Shown here: positions 1-11,647 of the stretch, piece by piece | Layout of the letters: each line of letters begins with the position of its first letter | Position numbering within the stretch: position 1 is the stretch's first letter | Assembly: GCA_036874045.1 (NCBI GenBank) | Contig: JAZBRI010000004.1 | Span: forward strand, 868,001 to 932,000 | Direction of reading: 5' to 3' | Origin: Cymodocea nodosa | Taxonomy: Eukaryota > Streptophyta > Magnoliopsida > Alismatales > Cymodoceaceae | DNA length: 64,000 nucleotides | The notes under the pieces: generated by a model | The model's database searches: none | What the model was told of the DNA's origin: nothing | What the model saw: only the letters and a program-made list of their open reading frames with translations | Translations under genes and position numbers: made by a program

Positions 1-497
1 ACCTTAACTCCATGAGGTCAATAATATAATATAAGGTCACTCCGTTGAGTTAACTGTAACTCAATGAAGTTAGTTCATGGAGTTAGCAATATTAATCGAA
101 GCTAGTCTGTTGAGTTAACTGTAACTCAACGAGGTTAGTTCGTGGATTAAGCTAAATAGTTATTCTTTTAGCCATGAACGAAACTCTGTGGGTTTAGCGG
201 TTACTGAAATTTAAAATTAGAAGTGGAACACATATCCATAAAAATAGGAACCACACACCACGTTACAAGACACATTCTTGCAACGAGATTCATTTGCTTT
301 ATGAACGTGCATTATAAATAAAGAATAACATGTTATTTACTGGTTACTAGCACTTTTGAAAGAAAAGGAAATTCGTTGGGGAACTGGAAGGAGAAGTAGC
401 TGATTCAACTTCATCCATCAACAACTATTTATTGAATACAAAGCTTCAAATTGGAATGTAATTAATCTTCTGTTATTTTACTTTATGTTAAGAGTTT
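1..497 (+). promoter_or_regulatory. Palindrome cluster and internal promoter in front of gag copy 1
   Basis: Bases 1-165 hold repeated inverted words of the type GTTGAGTTA followed after a few bases by TAACTCAAC, with variants. A TATA box, TATAAATA, lies at 313-320 in the context GTGCATTATAAATA, and the gag ATG follows at 498. The same order and spacing recur at 59285-59827 (+) and at 13457-14065 (-), including the blocks GTGGGTTTAGCG, CCATAAAAATAGGAACCA and CACGTTACAAGACA. Conservation in three decayed copies supports a promoter driving gag separately from the LTR; that role is inferred. Confidence 0.6.
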
Positions 498-1812
498 ATG
501 AGCACATGGATTCGTTCTCCTAACACTAAATGATTAGTAAGAACACCTACACATGATTATTCAACACAGAGACGTACTAAAATATTTTCTGAATTGGACT
601 TTAATGAAATCCTTAGGGGTGTAGCTATCCTTTCTTTAAAAGAGAATGAAGATATGGCTGCTCTAGTGGAAAAACCATTAGAGGAAATTCTGTATCCTGA
701 ATTAGTTGATGAACCTTCATGTATTTGATTGTTAAACTTTGAGGGAGATATGTTTGAACTGAAATCGAATTATATTAGTCAATTACCACATTTTCATGGA
801 TTAGAAAGAGAGGACGTCTATTATTTCCATAGAAAATTTAATGAAGTTTGTCAAATGATGAAAATGCCGAACATGAGTATAGATGCTATTAAACTTAGAT
901 ATATCCTTTTTGCTTTAAAAGACACAACTAAGAGTTGATTATATACTCTATCGCCTGATTCAATTTCTACATGGACTGAATTTTGCTCTATTTTTCTGGA
1001 AAAATATTATCCAACTCATCAAATGATTAAAAAGAAAAAGGAAATATTAATGTGTAGCCAAAAACATGGAGAATCATTCTGAAAATATTTTGAAAGATTC
1101 AAAAATTTACTAACTCAATGTCCACATCATGCAATGAGTAAAGCACAATTGATAGGTATAATTTATGAAGGTATAGATGTTTCAACGAAATCTTTATTAA
1201 AATCTACTTATTAGAATGGATTTTTAAAACTGTGCAAAAAGAACTACATAGTGGGAAAACTTGGCCGAAGCTATTACAGATAAAAGAATATTGCCAAGGG
1301 GAATGCATGAAATAGATTCAAGCACTATGCTTGAAGTTAAATTAACTGAATTGACAAAGAAAATAGAAGAGTTATTATTAAATCAAAAGCTAGCAGAAAA
1401 GAATGTAAATGTTAATGATTTAGATATTATTTATGCTAGAAACCAGAAAGATAGCTTTGGAAATTCTTATAACCCTAATTGGAGAAATCACCTGAATCTG
1501 TCTTGGAGAAACAACAATTTCCAGGGAGGAGAAAATATAAATGATAAAAATATAAGTTATGAAGCATTAATTGAACAAAGATCTAGAATACAAAAATTAG
1601 AAAAGATAATCCAACAATTAAACAATTGTCTAGATCTTATATTTGGAAATGCTGCCATTCAAAATCAAAATATGAATAGAAATATACCCCCTAGACAGAA
1701 GGAATTAATAGAAGTTAGACCTATGGGAGGATTGCCAATGCAAGTAGTACCTAACCCTATCAATAGAACTCTTAATGAAATTGATACCTCCTATGGGAGG
1801 GAAGCTGAATGA
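498..1812 (+). pseudogene. gag: Gag of an Athila-type gypsy element, copy 1 (broken)
   Basis: This encodes the retroviral-type Gag capsid protein that would build the virus-like particle in the cytoplasm. The start ATG at 498 is the one shared with the copy at 59828. Seen in order are IKLRYILFALKDT, then LYTLSPDSISTWTEF, then LEKYYPTH and HGESF, the usual plant retrotransposon gag core, then a coiled-coil-like stretch and the Athila-like motif NSYNPNWRNH. The protein ends in EIDTSYGREAE. No zinc knuckle is present where Athila Gag normally has one. The copy has in-frame stops (TGA near codon 12; TGG to TGA just after the KDTTKS motif) and lacks about 34 bp near 1235 compared with copy 4, which shifts the frame. 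The F-box gene that follows gag in other copies is missing; an inverted LTR begins about 25 bp after the stop codon. Confidence 0.8.
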
Positions 1813-1837
1813 AGTAGTATAATTAAAGTAATTATGT

Positions 1838-4800
1838 ATATTATCACACAAATTAGATATTAATTCTAATTTATATTTTAACTGCAAGTGCACAGTGTAT
1901 ATTATATTTGTGTTCAAGTACAGGTCGATCCCATAGAGAATTGAGTAAGAATTGTGTACTGTTTTGTTTTTTTTTTTATATTATACTTAATGTGTTTAGT
2001 AATCACTCCGTTGAGTTACAGTTAACATAACAGACTAATCTCGTGGACTTAAGTTAACTCCACGAGCCTATCTTTCTAGTTTAAAACTGTTATTTACAGA
2101 GGAATTCGGCCAACCATTGGGTGGTTCCACAGATTGTAAATAACATCAATTAAGCTCTTTAATGCTAGTTAATATTAGATTTATCATTAAGCAATACTAA
2201 CATTCAAATATTTCAAACAGTAACCATTAAAATCTTTAAGTATCTGGAACAAATCGATTTCAGTAAATTGTAATACTATTTTCTATTTTCTGAATCAAAC
2301 AAGCATAAAACATTCACAATACTGACAATGATAACTTTAATCACGATACAAAACAAACAATACAACACTTAAATACTAAATATAAACATAGATAAGTTGT
2401 TGTTTTTGGTATTTTTGTTTTGAGATCATGAAAATGGACGAAAGGTGAAATGTACAAATCTCTATCGATAGTAAATACTTCTATCACTACATTCTATGCG
2501 ATTACACTACTAAAAACTTAATCACTTACAATTCTGCCTCCTCTCCCTATAGAATCGTAAGTCCAGAATTGCAAGATGATCTCCTCTTCAGCATACTGGC
2601 ATCAATCCGAAACCAAGGCTAGAAGCTTTACGATCTCTTGACATATGAGTCGGTGCTTGGTGAAAATGGCTTCCCTTCCCGTGATGCAATTACTTCTCAT
2701 AATGGTTGTCAAGCATCGTGTTTGGCTCAGAATCGACCCGAAATCAGGAAAGTATCCTCACAGACCTCCAATGATTGGTGATTATGGTAATGTTGGTGAT
2801 GTTGGTGAATTGTTGGTGATGGTGTGGATGCTTCAGTGAACTTCCGATGCTGCCTGCAATTAGCGCGGTCCTCCACCTTTACACACACTGCCACACACCG
2901 CCAACCACACTTTCTTCATTTTTTCTCCTCTTCTTTTATATTTCTTCAGTAGTAACTACTTCTACTTTAGATGATCAGTTGGATTTCCTTCATTCAGATC
3001 AACGATGGTGATTTCTTCTCCCTTCCACGAGTGAATTCCTATGTGATACGTGCAATCGTGGTTTTCCTTCGAATGTCCTGTTTTTGTAACTGCTACAGTG
3101 GCATATTAGAAATTAAATGGTCTGTGGAGTTATAGATAACTCAACGGACTTACTTCATTGATTTAACTATAAAACACATGCAATAAAGAAATAAGCTGCT
3201 AACATAACGTGTTACCTTAGTGTGTGTAGGATCGTATGGCTACACAAGAGGGGGGTGAATTGTGTATCTTTAATATTTTCTGAAATATAATTGAAACTTT
3301 AAAACTCAAAAACAAGTCGAGACATTGTTTTCATAAAATCATTTTTATTCAAGGTTTCAATTACAATATACAATTTAATTCTCCTCAGAAATTGTAGATG
3401 CAATTATATTTCGATACCATGTATCATCTAAACAATTTCATAACTATAAATAGAGAAAACTAATTTGCGAAATTTAAAACTTTTCTCCCTATTTGAGATC
3501 TTTCTTCTTCTTCTTTTTCTTCTTCAGCAATTCTTTAGTGATGAATATCTTGTCTTTTCATGCTTCACCGAATTTGCTTTCTTTTGATACTTCAAATCTT
3601 CCATGACGAAAATCTTACCTTTTTATGCTTCACTGAACTTTCTTCCACTTGAGAGATTTTCCTTGAGAATGTGTTTTTGATCCCTGAAAAAGATTTTTAT
3701 TTTGGTGTGCAAGGATGGTTTGATCCTTGAAAAGATTTTTCTTTTTGTGTGCAAGGATAAATTGATCAACGAGAATTCTATGCCTTTTATACTATATCTT
3801 CATTTCATGCATATCCTTCACGTTTAACCACTACCAGTTTTCCACTTCTCCACGTCTTTTCTTTTTCCTTCATCGAAACACACACGTTCTAACCCATGTT
3901 TATATTTCAAATTTTCTTTAATCATCAGTCCTGGATCTCTGAAAAATTTCCTGCAAAATAAACTTTCTCGTCCAAAACTTTTTCATCAGTGCAATAAGAA
4001 GTCGTTACTTTAATGTTAACTAAATGAGTAACACAAGTATATAAATATAACTTAACATTTCTAACTTAACGAGTTCACCATGTGCTATTTCACGTGACAA
4101 GTACTGTAGCTAACTCAACGAACTAAGTCCGTAGTCTTATGCTATCTCAACGAACCATCTCCGTTGTGTTATGATAACTCAATGAACCATTTCCGTTGTG
4201 TTATGATAACTCAACAAACCAGTAATAAATAGATATTTTTATAATAAGAATTTTACCACGTGCAAAAATAACAACTTAAGTTTATAACACTAACCTAACG
4301 CGTTGTCTTAGTGTTCAATATAGCAACTCAACACGTTTAGTTATGTTAACTTAACGAGTTAAACATGTGCACCTCACGTGATACAATACAACATTCGTAA
4401 CTTATAATTTCACCACGTGTATAACACTAACTTAACGAGTTCATCTCTTCTTTTACTCACTAACTTAACGAGTTATCACGTGACTTATTTAACCTTTAAG
4501 CCTCTAACTTAACGAGTTCTCACGTGACCTCTATACAAACAAAACTCTAACTTAACGAGTTGTCTAAACGTGCACTGTTCATGATACAGAAGATATAACA
4601 TTAAAACATATCATGCTTTTCAATAAAAACACACGTTAACTTAACGTTTCGCTAAATGAGAAATTAATGCAACGAAACGACTAATTATTAACTTTAGATC
4701 CAATACAGACAAGTATTTATATCAGTAAGCTTTTTCTGTATTAATTGATGATTTTAATTTCTTTTCACAAGTAATAGTAATTGAGCAAATATGATTATTT

Positions 4801-5368
4801 TCATTCAGCACACATCATCAAAACAAAAATACTCAACAGTGTGTATTCATGTAACTCAATGTGTAAAGTTATGCTAACTTAACGAGTTAAACATGTGCAT
4901 CTCACGTGATATACTAAAGCATTTAAATTCAACACGTGCAAAATTCTAACTTAACAAGTTCAAATATTTCAGACACTTACGAACCTAACTATCCGATGCC
5001 TAGATGCATTTCAGATAGTTAACAGATAACTTACCGAAAATCCACTTAAGTCATGCATTATGGTTTCAACATGTGTACTTCAAGAAATAATAAAATATTC
5101 TTTAAAAAATAATTGTTTGGTACATTAAACATAACTCTCTGAAATAATAAAAAATTCAGATACTTAAGAATTTCACAGCCTGCAATTTGCCGATAGTTCA
5201 GAAATATACTAAATTAACATTAATTCCCTGAAATTATGTAGATTCTTTCATTAAAACATATAACAATGCAATTATAACATAATGACTTAATTCGCATATG
5301 ATAAGCTAAATATTATGCAATTAACCATCATTTAACTGTTAATATTATGCACTTTTTCATTCTAAACA
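1838..5368 (-). repeat. Gypsy LTR L1, minus orientation, split by a nested copia LTR
   Basis: The LTR begins on the minus strand at 5368 with TGTTTAGAATG (seen on the plus strand as CATTCTAAACA) and runs down to about 1838. Its last hundred bases or so, next to the primer site, are missing. It carries the family's conserved tag ACTGCAAGTGCACAGTG ... AGTACAGGTCGATCCC at 1880-1932. Without the insertion at 3225-4838 it is close in length to the 2.2-kb full LTRs at 43342 and 50055. The left border abuts the end of gag copy 1, a rearranged joint. Confidence 0.8.
3225..4838 (-). mobile_element. Copia-family solo LTR with 5-bp target duplication GTGTG
   Basis: The insert starts TGTAGGATCG and ends ATACTCAACA (TG...CA ends). 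It is flanked by GTGTG at 3220-3224 and again at 4839-4843. Removing it restores the gypsy LTR sequence seen intact around 51490 (ACCTTAGTG then TATTCAAGTAACTCAA). It belongs to the same family as the LTRs at 9146 and 22870. It lacks internal sequence, so it is a solo LTR left by LTR-LTR recombination. Inside it are many AACTCAACG words and CACGTG boxes. Confidence 0.88.
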
Positions 5369-6700
5369 CATCATTATTAGCTTTAGATTGAGATTTTCTA
5401 AAAGAATTTTCATTGAAGTTTACATGAAGGGTTTTTTCAATGGTTCTAGAAGTCTTATTATAAACTCTATAGGCTTTACTTTTAGTTGAGTAACCTACAA
5501 AAATTCCTTTATCCACTTTGGCTTGAAATTTATCTCTTTTATCCTTAGTGTTAAGGATAAAACACTTACAGCAAAATGGTTTCATATAGGAAATTTTTGG
5601 AACCCTATCAAACATAATTTCAAAAGGAGTTTTATTAACAAGAGGTCTTAAGTGACTTCTGTTAATAATATAACAAGCTGTATTCACTACTTCAACCTAA
5701 AGATTTTGAGGTAAATTATATTCATTTAACATAGTTCTAGCCATTTCCTAAAGTGATCGATTCTTTCTCTCAACAACACCATTTTGAGAAGGTGCTCTTG
5801 GAAAAGAATATTTATGATTAATGCCATAATCTTTATAGTAATTATGCATTTAATCATTTTCAAATTTAGTACCGTGATCACTCCTAAGTTTTTGAACAAA
5901 GACACTTTGTTCATTGAATAAGATTGCAATACATTTTAAACGTTTCAAAAACTTCTATCTTAGTTGTTCAAAAATATACCCAAGTGTATCTAGAGAAGTC
6001 ATCTACTAAAACAAATACATACCATTTAGCACGAAGACTCATGATTCTTGTTGGTCCAAATAAATCCATATGTATAAGTTCTAAGACTCTCTTGCTTGAT
6101 ATATCAATTTTGGATTTAAAAGAGTTTTTATGATGTTTGCCTAACTCACATGCATCGCATATGAAATCCTTTAAGTATTTAATCTTAGGTAAACCTCTCA
6201 CTAAATTTTTTCTAGACAATTTATGCAATAGTTTCATATTTATATGCCCGATCCTTCTATGCTAAAGATATGCATCACTAGTTTTAGCTAGCAAGCATGA
6301 ATTTAAATCAACTGCACCATAAGGTAGAGATAAAATACATATAGAACCTTTTCTTTTAGCAATAAACTTAAGTTCATCTGTAATTTTATCAATAATTTTG
6401 CATATATTATCTTTAAACTGTAGATAGTATCTATTATCAATTAGTTTTATAACACTCAGCAAATTAAATCCTAGGTTTTCTACATACAGTACATTCAAAA
6501 TAACACAAGTAGGAGTTATTTGAATATTGCCCATACCTATGATTTTATCCTTACTTTTGTTTCCAAATATTACACTTCCTTTCTTGGTATTTGTAAAATT
6601 TTTCATTAGGCTTTTTTGTCTAGTTATGTGACTTGATGCTCCACTATCTAAAATCCATTTTGATGTTGTTTCCTCTTACAAAACAAATTAAGAAGAATTG
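5369..6700 (-). pseudogene. Copia pol fragment: protease and integrase, truncated
   Basis: This is the minus-strand continuation of the gag at 8946. The aspartic protease site is visible as DSGASSHIT at about 6622-6648. After it come GNIQITP and the gag-pre-integrase region with an HH-CC zinc site: H-R-R-I-G-H near 6245 and CDACELGKHH near 6140. The integrase core follows, with HMDLFGPTRI and LVDDFSRYTWVYF at about 5968-6090, NGVVERKNR near 5755-5780, and the C-terminal part at 5328-5687 (NTACYIINR, FVGYSTKSKAYR). The sequence stops at 5369, where a gypsy LTR begins, so reverse transcriptase and RNase H are lost. The last 41 bases of the 5328-5687 reading frame lie inside that LTR. Several stops and one frameshift break the frame. 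The integrase joined cDNA to the genome; this copy is dead. Confidence 0.82.
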
Positions 6701-6930
6701 TTTCTTGGTACCCAATGTCTTTGAGGACCAAGTTCATTAAAAGCATATTTCTTCTTTTTATTTAAAAACAACTTAACATTATCATTTACATTCTTATTAG
6801 TTGTAATTACTATTGATTCATCATTAGCTTTATACTCACTTATAGAATTATTGCTCTTATAAACATTTTATTTATGTACAGATGTAGTATAACTAAGACC
6901 AAATTGATTTTTATCATATGTTAATTTATT

Positions 6931-8946
6931 TTAGTCATACTCATACATTTCAGCAAGTTCATACCAAGATTTTGTACTTGTATTTAAATTTTTAGTAGAT
7001 ACAAAATCTTTTTCTACAGATAAATTTTCAGATAAAGAACATACAGAACTAGTAATTGGTCTAATACTAGTGTTTTGAATTTCATGCTCAGATTTCTGAA
7101 TTTTCAATTTACTATGATTATCTGAAATTTTAGAAACATTAGTAACTGAATTTTCAAAATAAGAAATAAGATTTTCAGAAACATTGATAGTCATGTTAGA
7201 AGTACATTTAGATAAATCACATTGGTTTATATTATTATTGCATGATTCATCCCTTGAAGTACCTACTTCAACATATTTATTACCTTGTTTCAAGATAAAA
7301 GGAATTTTAGTCTTAGATTTACTTGAACTGCAACTAATAAATCTTTTGTTGGCTTAAGATTTAAGGTATTCCAGATAGTCATATCCTAAGCCAAATTTAT
7401 ATGACACCGCAAGGGTATTAGTTAGTTTGTCAGACTTAGTTTGACTTAAATTCCATTTCTCAATGGTGGAATTTAAATCTAGCTCTCTCATTTTTAATCT
7501 GCCAATCTCTAACTCAATATCACTTATATTGTTTCTCAATTTTTCATTTTCAGATTCTATCTTTAATTTTTCAACATTTATATTCTATATTTGTTCATGC
7601 AAGACACATTCATTAAATCTAAATTTATGCAAACCTCTAGCATGATTTTCATTATCACATTTAAACTTCTCTAAAGTAGTAGATAAGAAACAATTTTCTT
7701 CTTCTAAAATGGACAAAGAGTTTCTAATATTCTTATTTTCCAATTTACACACTTTAAGTTTTTGTAATAATGCATGATAAGTACATAATAATTCATCAAA
7801 GTTAAAATTTGAATGACTTTCAGGATTAGATATTACCTCAGATTCATCTGTTATGAAGCACACATGAGCAACATCTTCTAACTTTTGTTCTTCTTCTGAA
7901 TGTGAAGATTTTGATGATAATACCTTAGATTCAGACTCTTCTGACATGTCATCCCAAGTGACCTTAAAAGCCTTTTTCTTGTAAAACTTTTTCTTAGTTT
8001 TCTGAGCCATCTTCTTTTGATTTGTTCTACTTTGCTTTTCATTTTTCCTTATAGGACAATCTGGAGAAAGATGTCCAGGTTTCTTGTAGTTGTAATATAC
8101 ATACTTTCTAGATGAAGAATTCTTTTCATTCAATGACTTTGACATTGAGGGTTTATCATTTCTGTTCCTTTACTGTTTCCTAGCTTTCCATGCTTTTTTG
8201 AATTTTCTAGTTAGCAAAATCAAATCCTCGTCAGAATCAGTAGATATTTCAGAATCTGAATTAATTTTGAAGGCTATTTCTTTCTTCATTTTTAGTTTGT
8301 TGTGACTTAGTGAATCATTTAATTGAACTTCATAAGTAGTTAAATTTCCTATAAGTTCATTTATAGTATAAACATTTAAATCTCTTGATTCCTCAATTGA
8401 TGTTACTTTTTGAAACCATTTAGAACTTAGGGATCTGAAAATTTTTCTCACCAAATCTTTTTGTTCAAAATTCTTTCCTAAACATTTTAAAGAGTTTATT
8501 ATATCTAGGAATCTAGAAAACATCTCAAAAATACTTTCGTCTTCATGCATCTTAAAGAGTTCATACTTATGAATTAACACGTTAAGCTTAGTCTCTTTAA
8601 CTTGAGAAGTACCTTCATATGAAACTTCTAATGCATGCCACACCTCATAAGCAGATTTATATTCTGACACTTTACTGAACTGTTCATAACTCAATGCACA
8701 AAATAAGATATTTTAGCCCTTAACATTCAAAGTTTCATTTTCTTTTTTAGCAATTGTCCAAGTATTATAAAGAGTAGTTAACGAAGTATATGATTTAGAG
8801 ATTATGAACCACAACTTGTGATCTATACTTTGAAGAAAGACTATCTTCCTATATTTCCAATATTCAAAATATATTCTATCAAATAAAGGAGGACGGTTAA
8901 GATTTTGGCCTTCATACAAAGAAAAATTATCATTTCCAGTAACCAT
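6931..8946 (-). pseudogene. Copia gag (SIRE-like, long gag), broken
   Basis: The N-terminus (8946-8713) carries the copia gag opening GQNLNRPPLFDR, then YFEYWKYRKIVFLQS. The segment 8694-8170 has the UBN2-type capsid core (SYEGTSQVKETKLNVL, ESIFEMFSRFLDIINSL). At about 8070-8105 is a zinc-knuckle remnant in which the first two cysteines are tyrosines (YYNYKKPGH, then LSPDCP). A long acidic and coiled-coil-rich extension follows (8060-6931). Such an extended gag is typical of the SIRE/Maximus type of copia elements; the lineage call is from memory of that family. Stops and frame changes separate the segments. The ATG at 8946 lies about 185 bp from the primer site at 9132-9143, as expected for the first gene. 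Confidence 0.8.
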
Positions 8947-9131
8947 CTTATCTTAGATTTTTCAACCTATTTGATTTTAAATAGTTTAAAACTTTAAAAC
9001 AACTTGAGCCTAAAATCAAGAAAGTTAAACGTATGCTTAGATATTAATTTCTGTTTAAAAACAAGAAAGGTAGAATAAGCTCTAATATTAATTAAGTTGG
9101 TATAGATTTTATATCAAAGATTATTAACAAT

Positions 9132-9143
9132 GTTCTAATACCA
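9132..9143 (-). other. Primer binding site, initiator Met tRNA (copia)
   Basis: On the minus strand this reads TGGTATTAGAAC, close to the usual TGGTATCAGAGC complementary to initiator Met tRNA. It lies two bases after the LTR end at 9146, and this fixes the strand and the 5' end of the copia element. Confidence 0.8.
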
Positions 9144-9145
9144 CT

Positions 9146-10611
9146 TGTAGGATCGAATGGCTACACAAGAGAGGGGTGAATTGTGTTGTTCAACATTTTC
9201 GATTATAATTGAAACTTCAATAATAAAAACAAGTCGAGACAATGTTTTAATCAAATCATTTTATTCAAGGTTTCAATTATAATATACAATTCAATTCTCC
9301 TCTGAAATTGTAGATGCAATTATATAACTATATCATGTTTCATCTAATCAATTTCATAACTACAAACAAAGAAAACTAATTTGTGGAATTTAAAACATTT
9401 CTCCCTATTCGAGATTTTTCTTCTTCTTCTTCTTCTTTTATAATTCTTTAATGACAAATATCTGACTTTCTCTACTTCACCGAATTTGCTTTCTTCTAAT
9501 ACTTCAGATCTTTAGTGACATAAATCTGACTTCTTCTACTTCACTGAATTTTCTTCCATTTGAGAGCTTTTCCCCGAAGAGGTGTTTTTGATCTCTGAAA
9601 ATATATTTCTTTTCAGTAACTTACCAAAATGTTTTTGGTTATCAGATAGTTAGCTATAGTAACTCTCCGATTTTCTTCTTCTAAGCTTCCGACTACTTTC
9701 TTATTTCTGCACATGCATAATAGGATGACTTAAGTTTCGGATAGTTAAATTTGTTAGCTTCTGAAACTTCTTGTTTTTTGGATAGTTAGCTTTCTAACTC
9801 TTCAAAAAATTCTTTTAAGCTTTTGTTTGGAATTTTGCACATGGGTAATTGAATGACTTAAGTTTCGGATAGTTAGCTTTCCTAACTTTCTGAATTTCTT
9901 GAACTTCCAGATAGTTAACACCTTAACTCTTCGATCATTCAACCAGCTATCTTTCAAACTCTTTGAAGGCCTTGTATTTTCGAATAGTTATTCTTCTAAC
10001 TATCCGATGGTATTTTGCTGCTTTAAACTGACTCTTCGGATACTTAAGCCTGTAACTCACTAAATATTCATTTCTTTCGGATACTTAAGCCTAGTAACTA
10101 TCTGAAAATCTTGTTTTTCTCTTGTAGCAATTTCTGAACAATTTGTATCAACTTATCTACCTTCTAACATTTTGCTAAACTATTTTATCTATGAAATACA
10201 ATTTATTTCCTCACATTGATTTTTGCATTATCAAAATCTAGAGGTCTTTTTAGATAATACATTTAATCCCTATTTCTTAATTCATCTACTTCCTTCTAGA
10301 TTATCCGTACTTCCTTCTTTACTGCTTTTAACTCTTCTAAACGTGCACTGTTCATGATACAGAAGATATAACATTAAAACATATCATGCTTTTCAATAAA
10401 AACACACGTTAACTTAATGTTTCGCTAAATGAGAAATTAATGCAATGAAACGACTAATTATTAACTTTAGATCCAATACAGACAAGTATTTATATCAGTA
10501 AGCTTTTTCTGTATTAATTGATGATTTTAATTTCTTTTCACAAGTAATAGTAATTGAGCAAATATGATTATTTTCATTCAGCACACATCATCAAAACAAA
10601 AATACTCAACA
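9146..10611 (-). repeat. Copia 5' LTR (chimeric between two LTR types)
   Basis: It starts TGTAGGATCG and ends ATACTCAACA at 10611, followed by GTGTG. The part 9146-9640 matches 3225-3800. The middle, 9640-10250, is rich in GGATAGTTAGC-type words and matches the solo LTR at 31121. The end, 10334-10611, is nearly identical to 4562-4838. The LTR therefore looks like a recombinant of two subfamilies. A pyrimidine-rich CTTCTTCTT tract lies at 9419-9440. Confidence 0.7.
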
Positions 10612-10653
10612 GTGTGTATTCATGTAACTCAACGTGTAAAGTTATGCTAATTA
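10612..10653 (-). repeat. Short gypsy LTR flank identical to that at 4839
   Basis: GTGTG TATTCATGTAACTCAA and the following bases repeat 4839-4880 with very few changes, then break off into the GC-rich segment. The copia insertion junction is therefore present twice in the window. Confidence 0.7.
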
Positions 10654-10977
10654 ACGGGTGCAGGCGCGGGTAGAGACGTGGATGATCGTGTGGGCAAGAA
10701 CGCGGGTGAATGCGTGTGGACGCTGGCATAGGTGGAGATGCGGACGATCACGTAGGCAAGAATGCAGGCGAATGTGCGCGTTGGGCGAGGGCGTCGAGCG
10801 TCGGGCGCAGGCATCGGGCACGGGCGTTCGACGCGGGCGTTGGGTGTGGGCGTCGGGCGTTGGGCGTGGGCATCGGGCGTTTAGCGCGGGCGTCGGGCAC
10901 GGGCGACTACTCGTGCGTTGGCCAAGATCTTTCTTTTATTCTTTCAAGCCTAATCCACGGCCAACTCCTCAAGCTTC
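10654..10977. repeat. GC-rich short-repeat leader of a second copia element
   Basis: This segment stands out in an AT-rich window. It is built of imperfect repeats of GGGCGTCGGGCG, GGGCATCGGGCA and GGGCGTTGGGCG, mainly at 10780-10905, plus an earlier pair around GATGATCGTGTGGGCAAGAA and GACGATCACGTAGGCAAGAA. It lies directly downstream, on the minus strand, of a clear initiator-Met primer site, so it is best read as the leader of a different copia family. The overlapping long open frames here look like repeat artefacts. Confidence 0.6.
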
Positions 10978-10989
10978 GCTCTGATACCA
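10978..10989 (-). other. Primer binding site, initiator Met tRNA (second copia family)
   Basis: On the minus strand this reads TGGTATCAGAGC, a perfect copia primer site, two bases from the LTR end TGTTATGCG at 10992. Confidence 0.85.
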
Positions 10990-10991
10990 CT

Positions 10992-11295
10992 TGTTATGCG
11001 AAGAGAAATGCGGAAAGGGATAAGCTTGGACTCGTGGAGAAGAAAGAAGAAGACAAATGGGAAAAAGTGTGAAGCAAATGCAAAAACACCAAGGTTTAAC
11101 ATGGTTCCCCAATTGGGTACGTCCACGGATGGAGCTCAACTGTATGATTTTCTAGGTGATCACAAAGGGATACAAGATTCAACATCATCTCTAAGCACAC
11201 GTTGGGGGTCTATTTATAACATTTGTGTACCCCCAAGTGGCTAAAGACAAAACTACCCCTATGTGTAACAAAATAATTCAAGACACATAATAACA
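10992..11295 (-). repeat. Short LTR (about 304 bp) of a second copia family
   Basis: The ends are TGTTAT ... ATAACA. On the minus strand a TATA box, TATAAATA, lies at 11211-11218 just before a run of C. The LTR is adjacent to a perfect primer site. It is far less decayed than its surroundings. It interrupts gypsy LTR sequence on its right (11296 onward), and the left part of the element is truncated at 10653. Confidence 0.75.
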
Positions 11296-11639
11296 CAACA
11301 TTTAATTGGAAGTTACTAAGTAGGCTTGTGGAGTTAACTTAAATCCACAAGGATAGTTCATTGAGTTAATTGTAACTCTACGAACTAAGTCCGTTAAGTT
11401 AGCTATAAATCAATGGACTACTTAATTGAACACATATAAAACTCTAGTTATAAAAATCAAAATAGTACGTAATTCTAAATCAATCTCTATGGGATCGACC
11501 TGTACTTGTAGACAAATACAATAGACACTATGCACTTGCAGTTAAAATATAAATTAGACTTAACAGCTAATTTGTATGAAAAGTTGTTTGTTTACTTTTA
11601 AAAGAAATTATTAATATAAACAAAAAAACAAACCAAACA
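11296..11639 (+). repeat. 3' part of a gypsy LTR, plus orientation
   Basis: It carries the family tag in plus orientation, ATGGGATCGACCTGTACTTG ... CACTATGCACTTGCAG at 11489-11542, and ends AAACCAAACA at 11639. The next bases are AGTTTTC, the same spacer that separates LTR and primer site in other copies. The sequence then switches to an LTR in the opposite orientation. Confidence 0.75.
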
Positions 11640-11647
11640 AGTTTTCT

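Noticed and set aside
1..165. Regularly spaced palindromes read as a CRISPR-like array.
   Set aside because: Units vary in sequence and spacing, spacers are not unique inserts, and the context is a plant retroelement.
1890..1940. tRNA-like B-box (AGGTCGATCCC) in the conserved LTR tag.
   Set aside because: No cloverleaf can be drawn around it and no matching A-box spacing is present; it is a conserved LTR sequence.
10658..11244. Overlapping open frames of 82-120 codons in the GC-rich block.
   Set aside because: They arise from GGGCGT-type repeats and few stop codons in GC-rich DNA; they run across the copia primer site and into the LTR.
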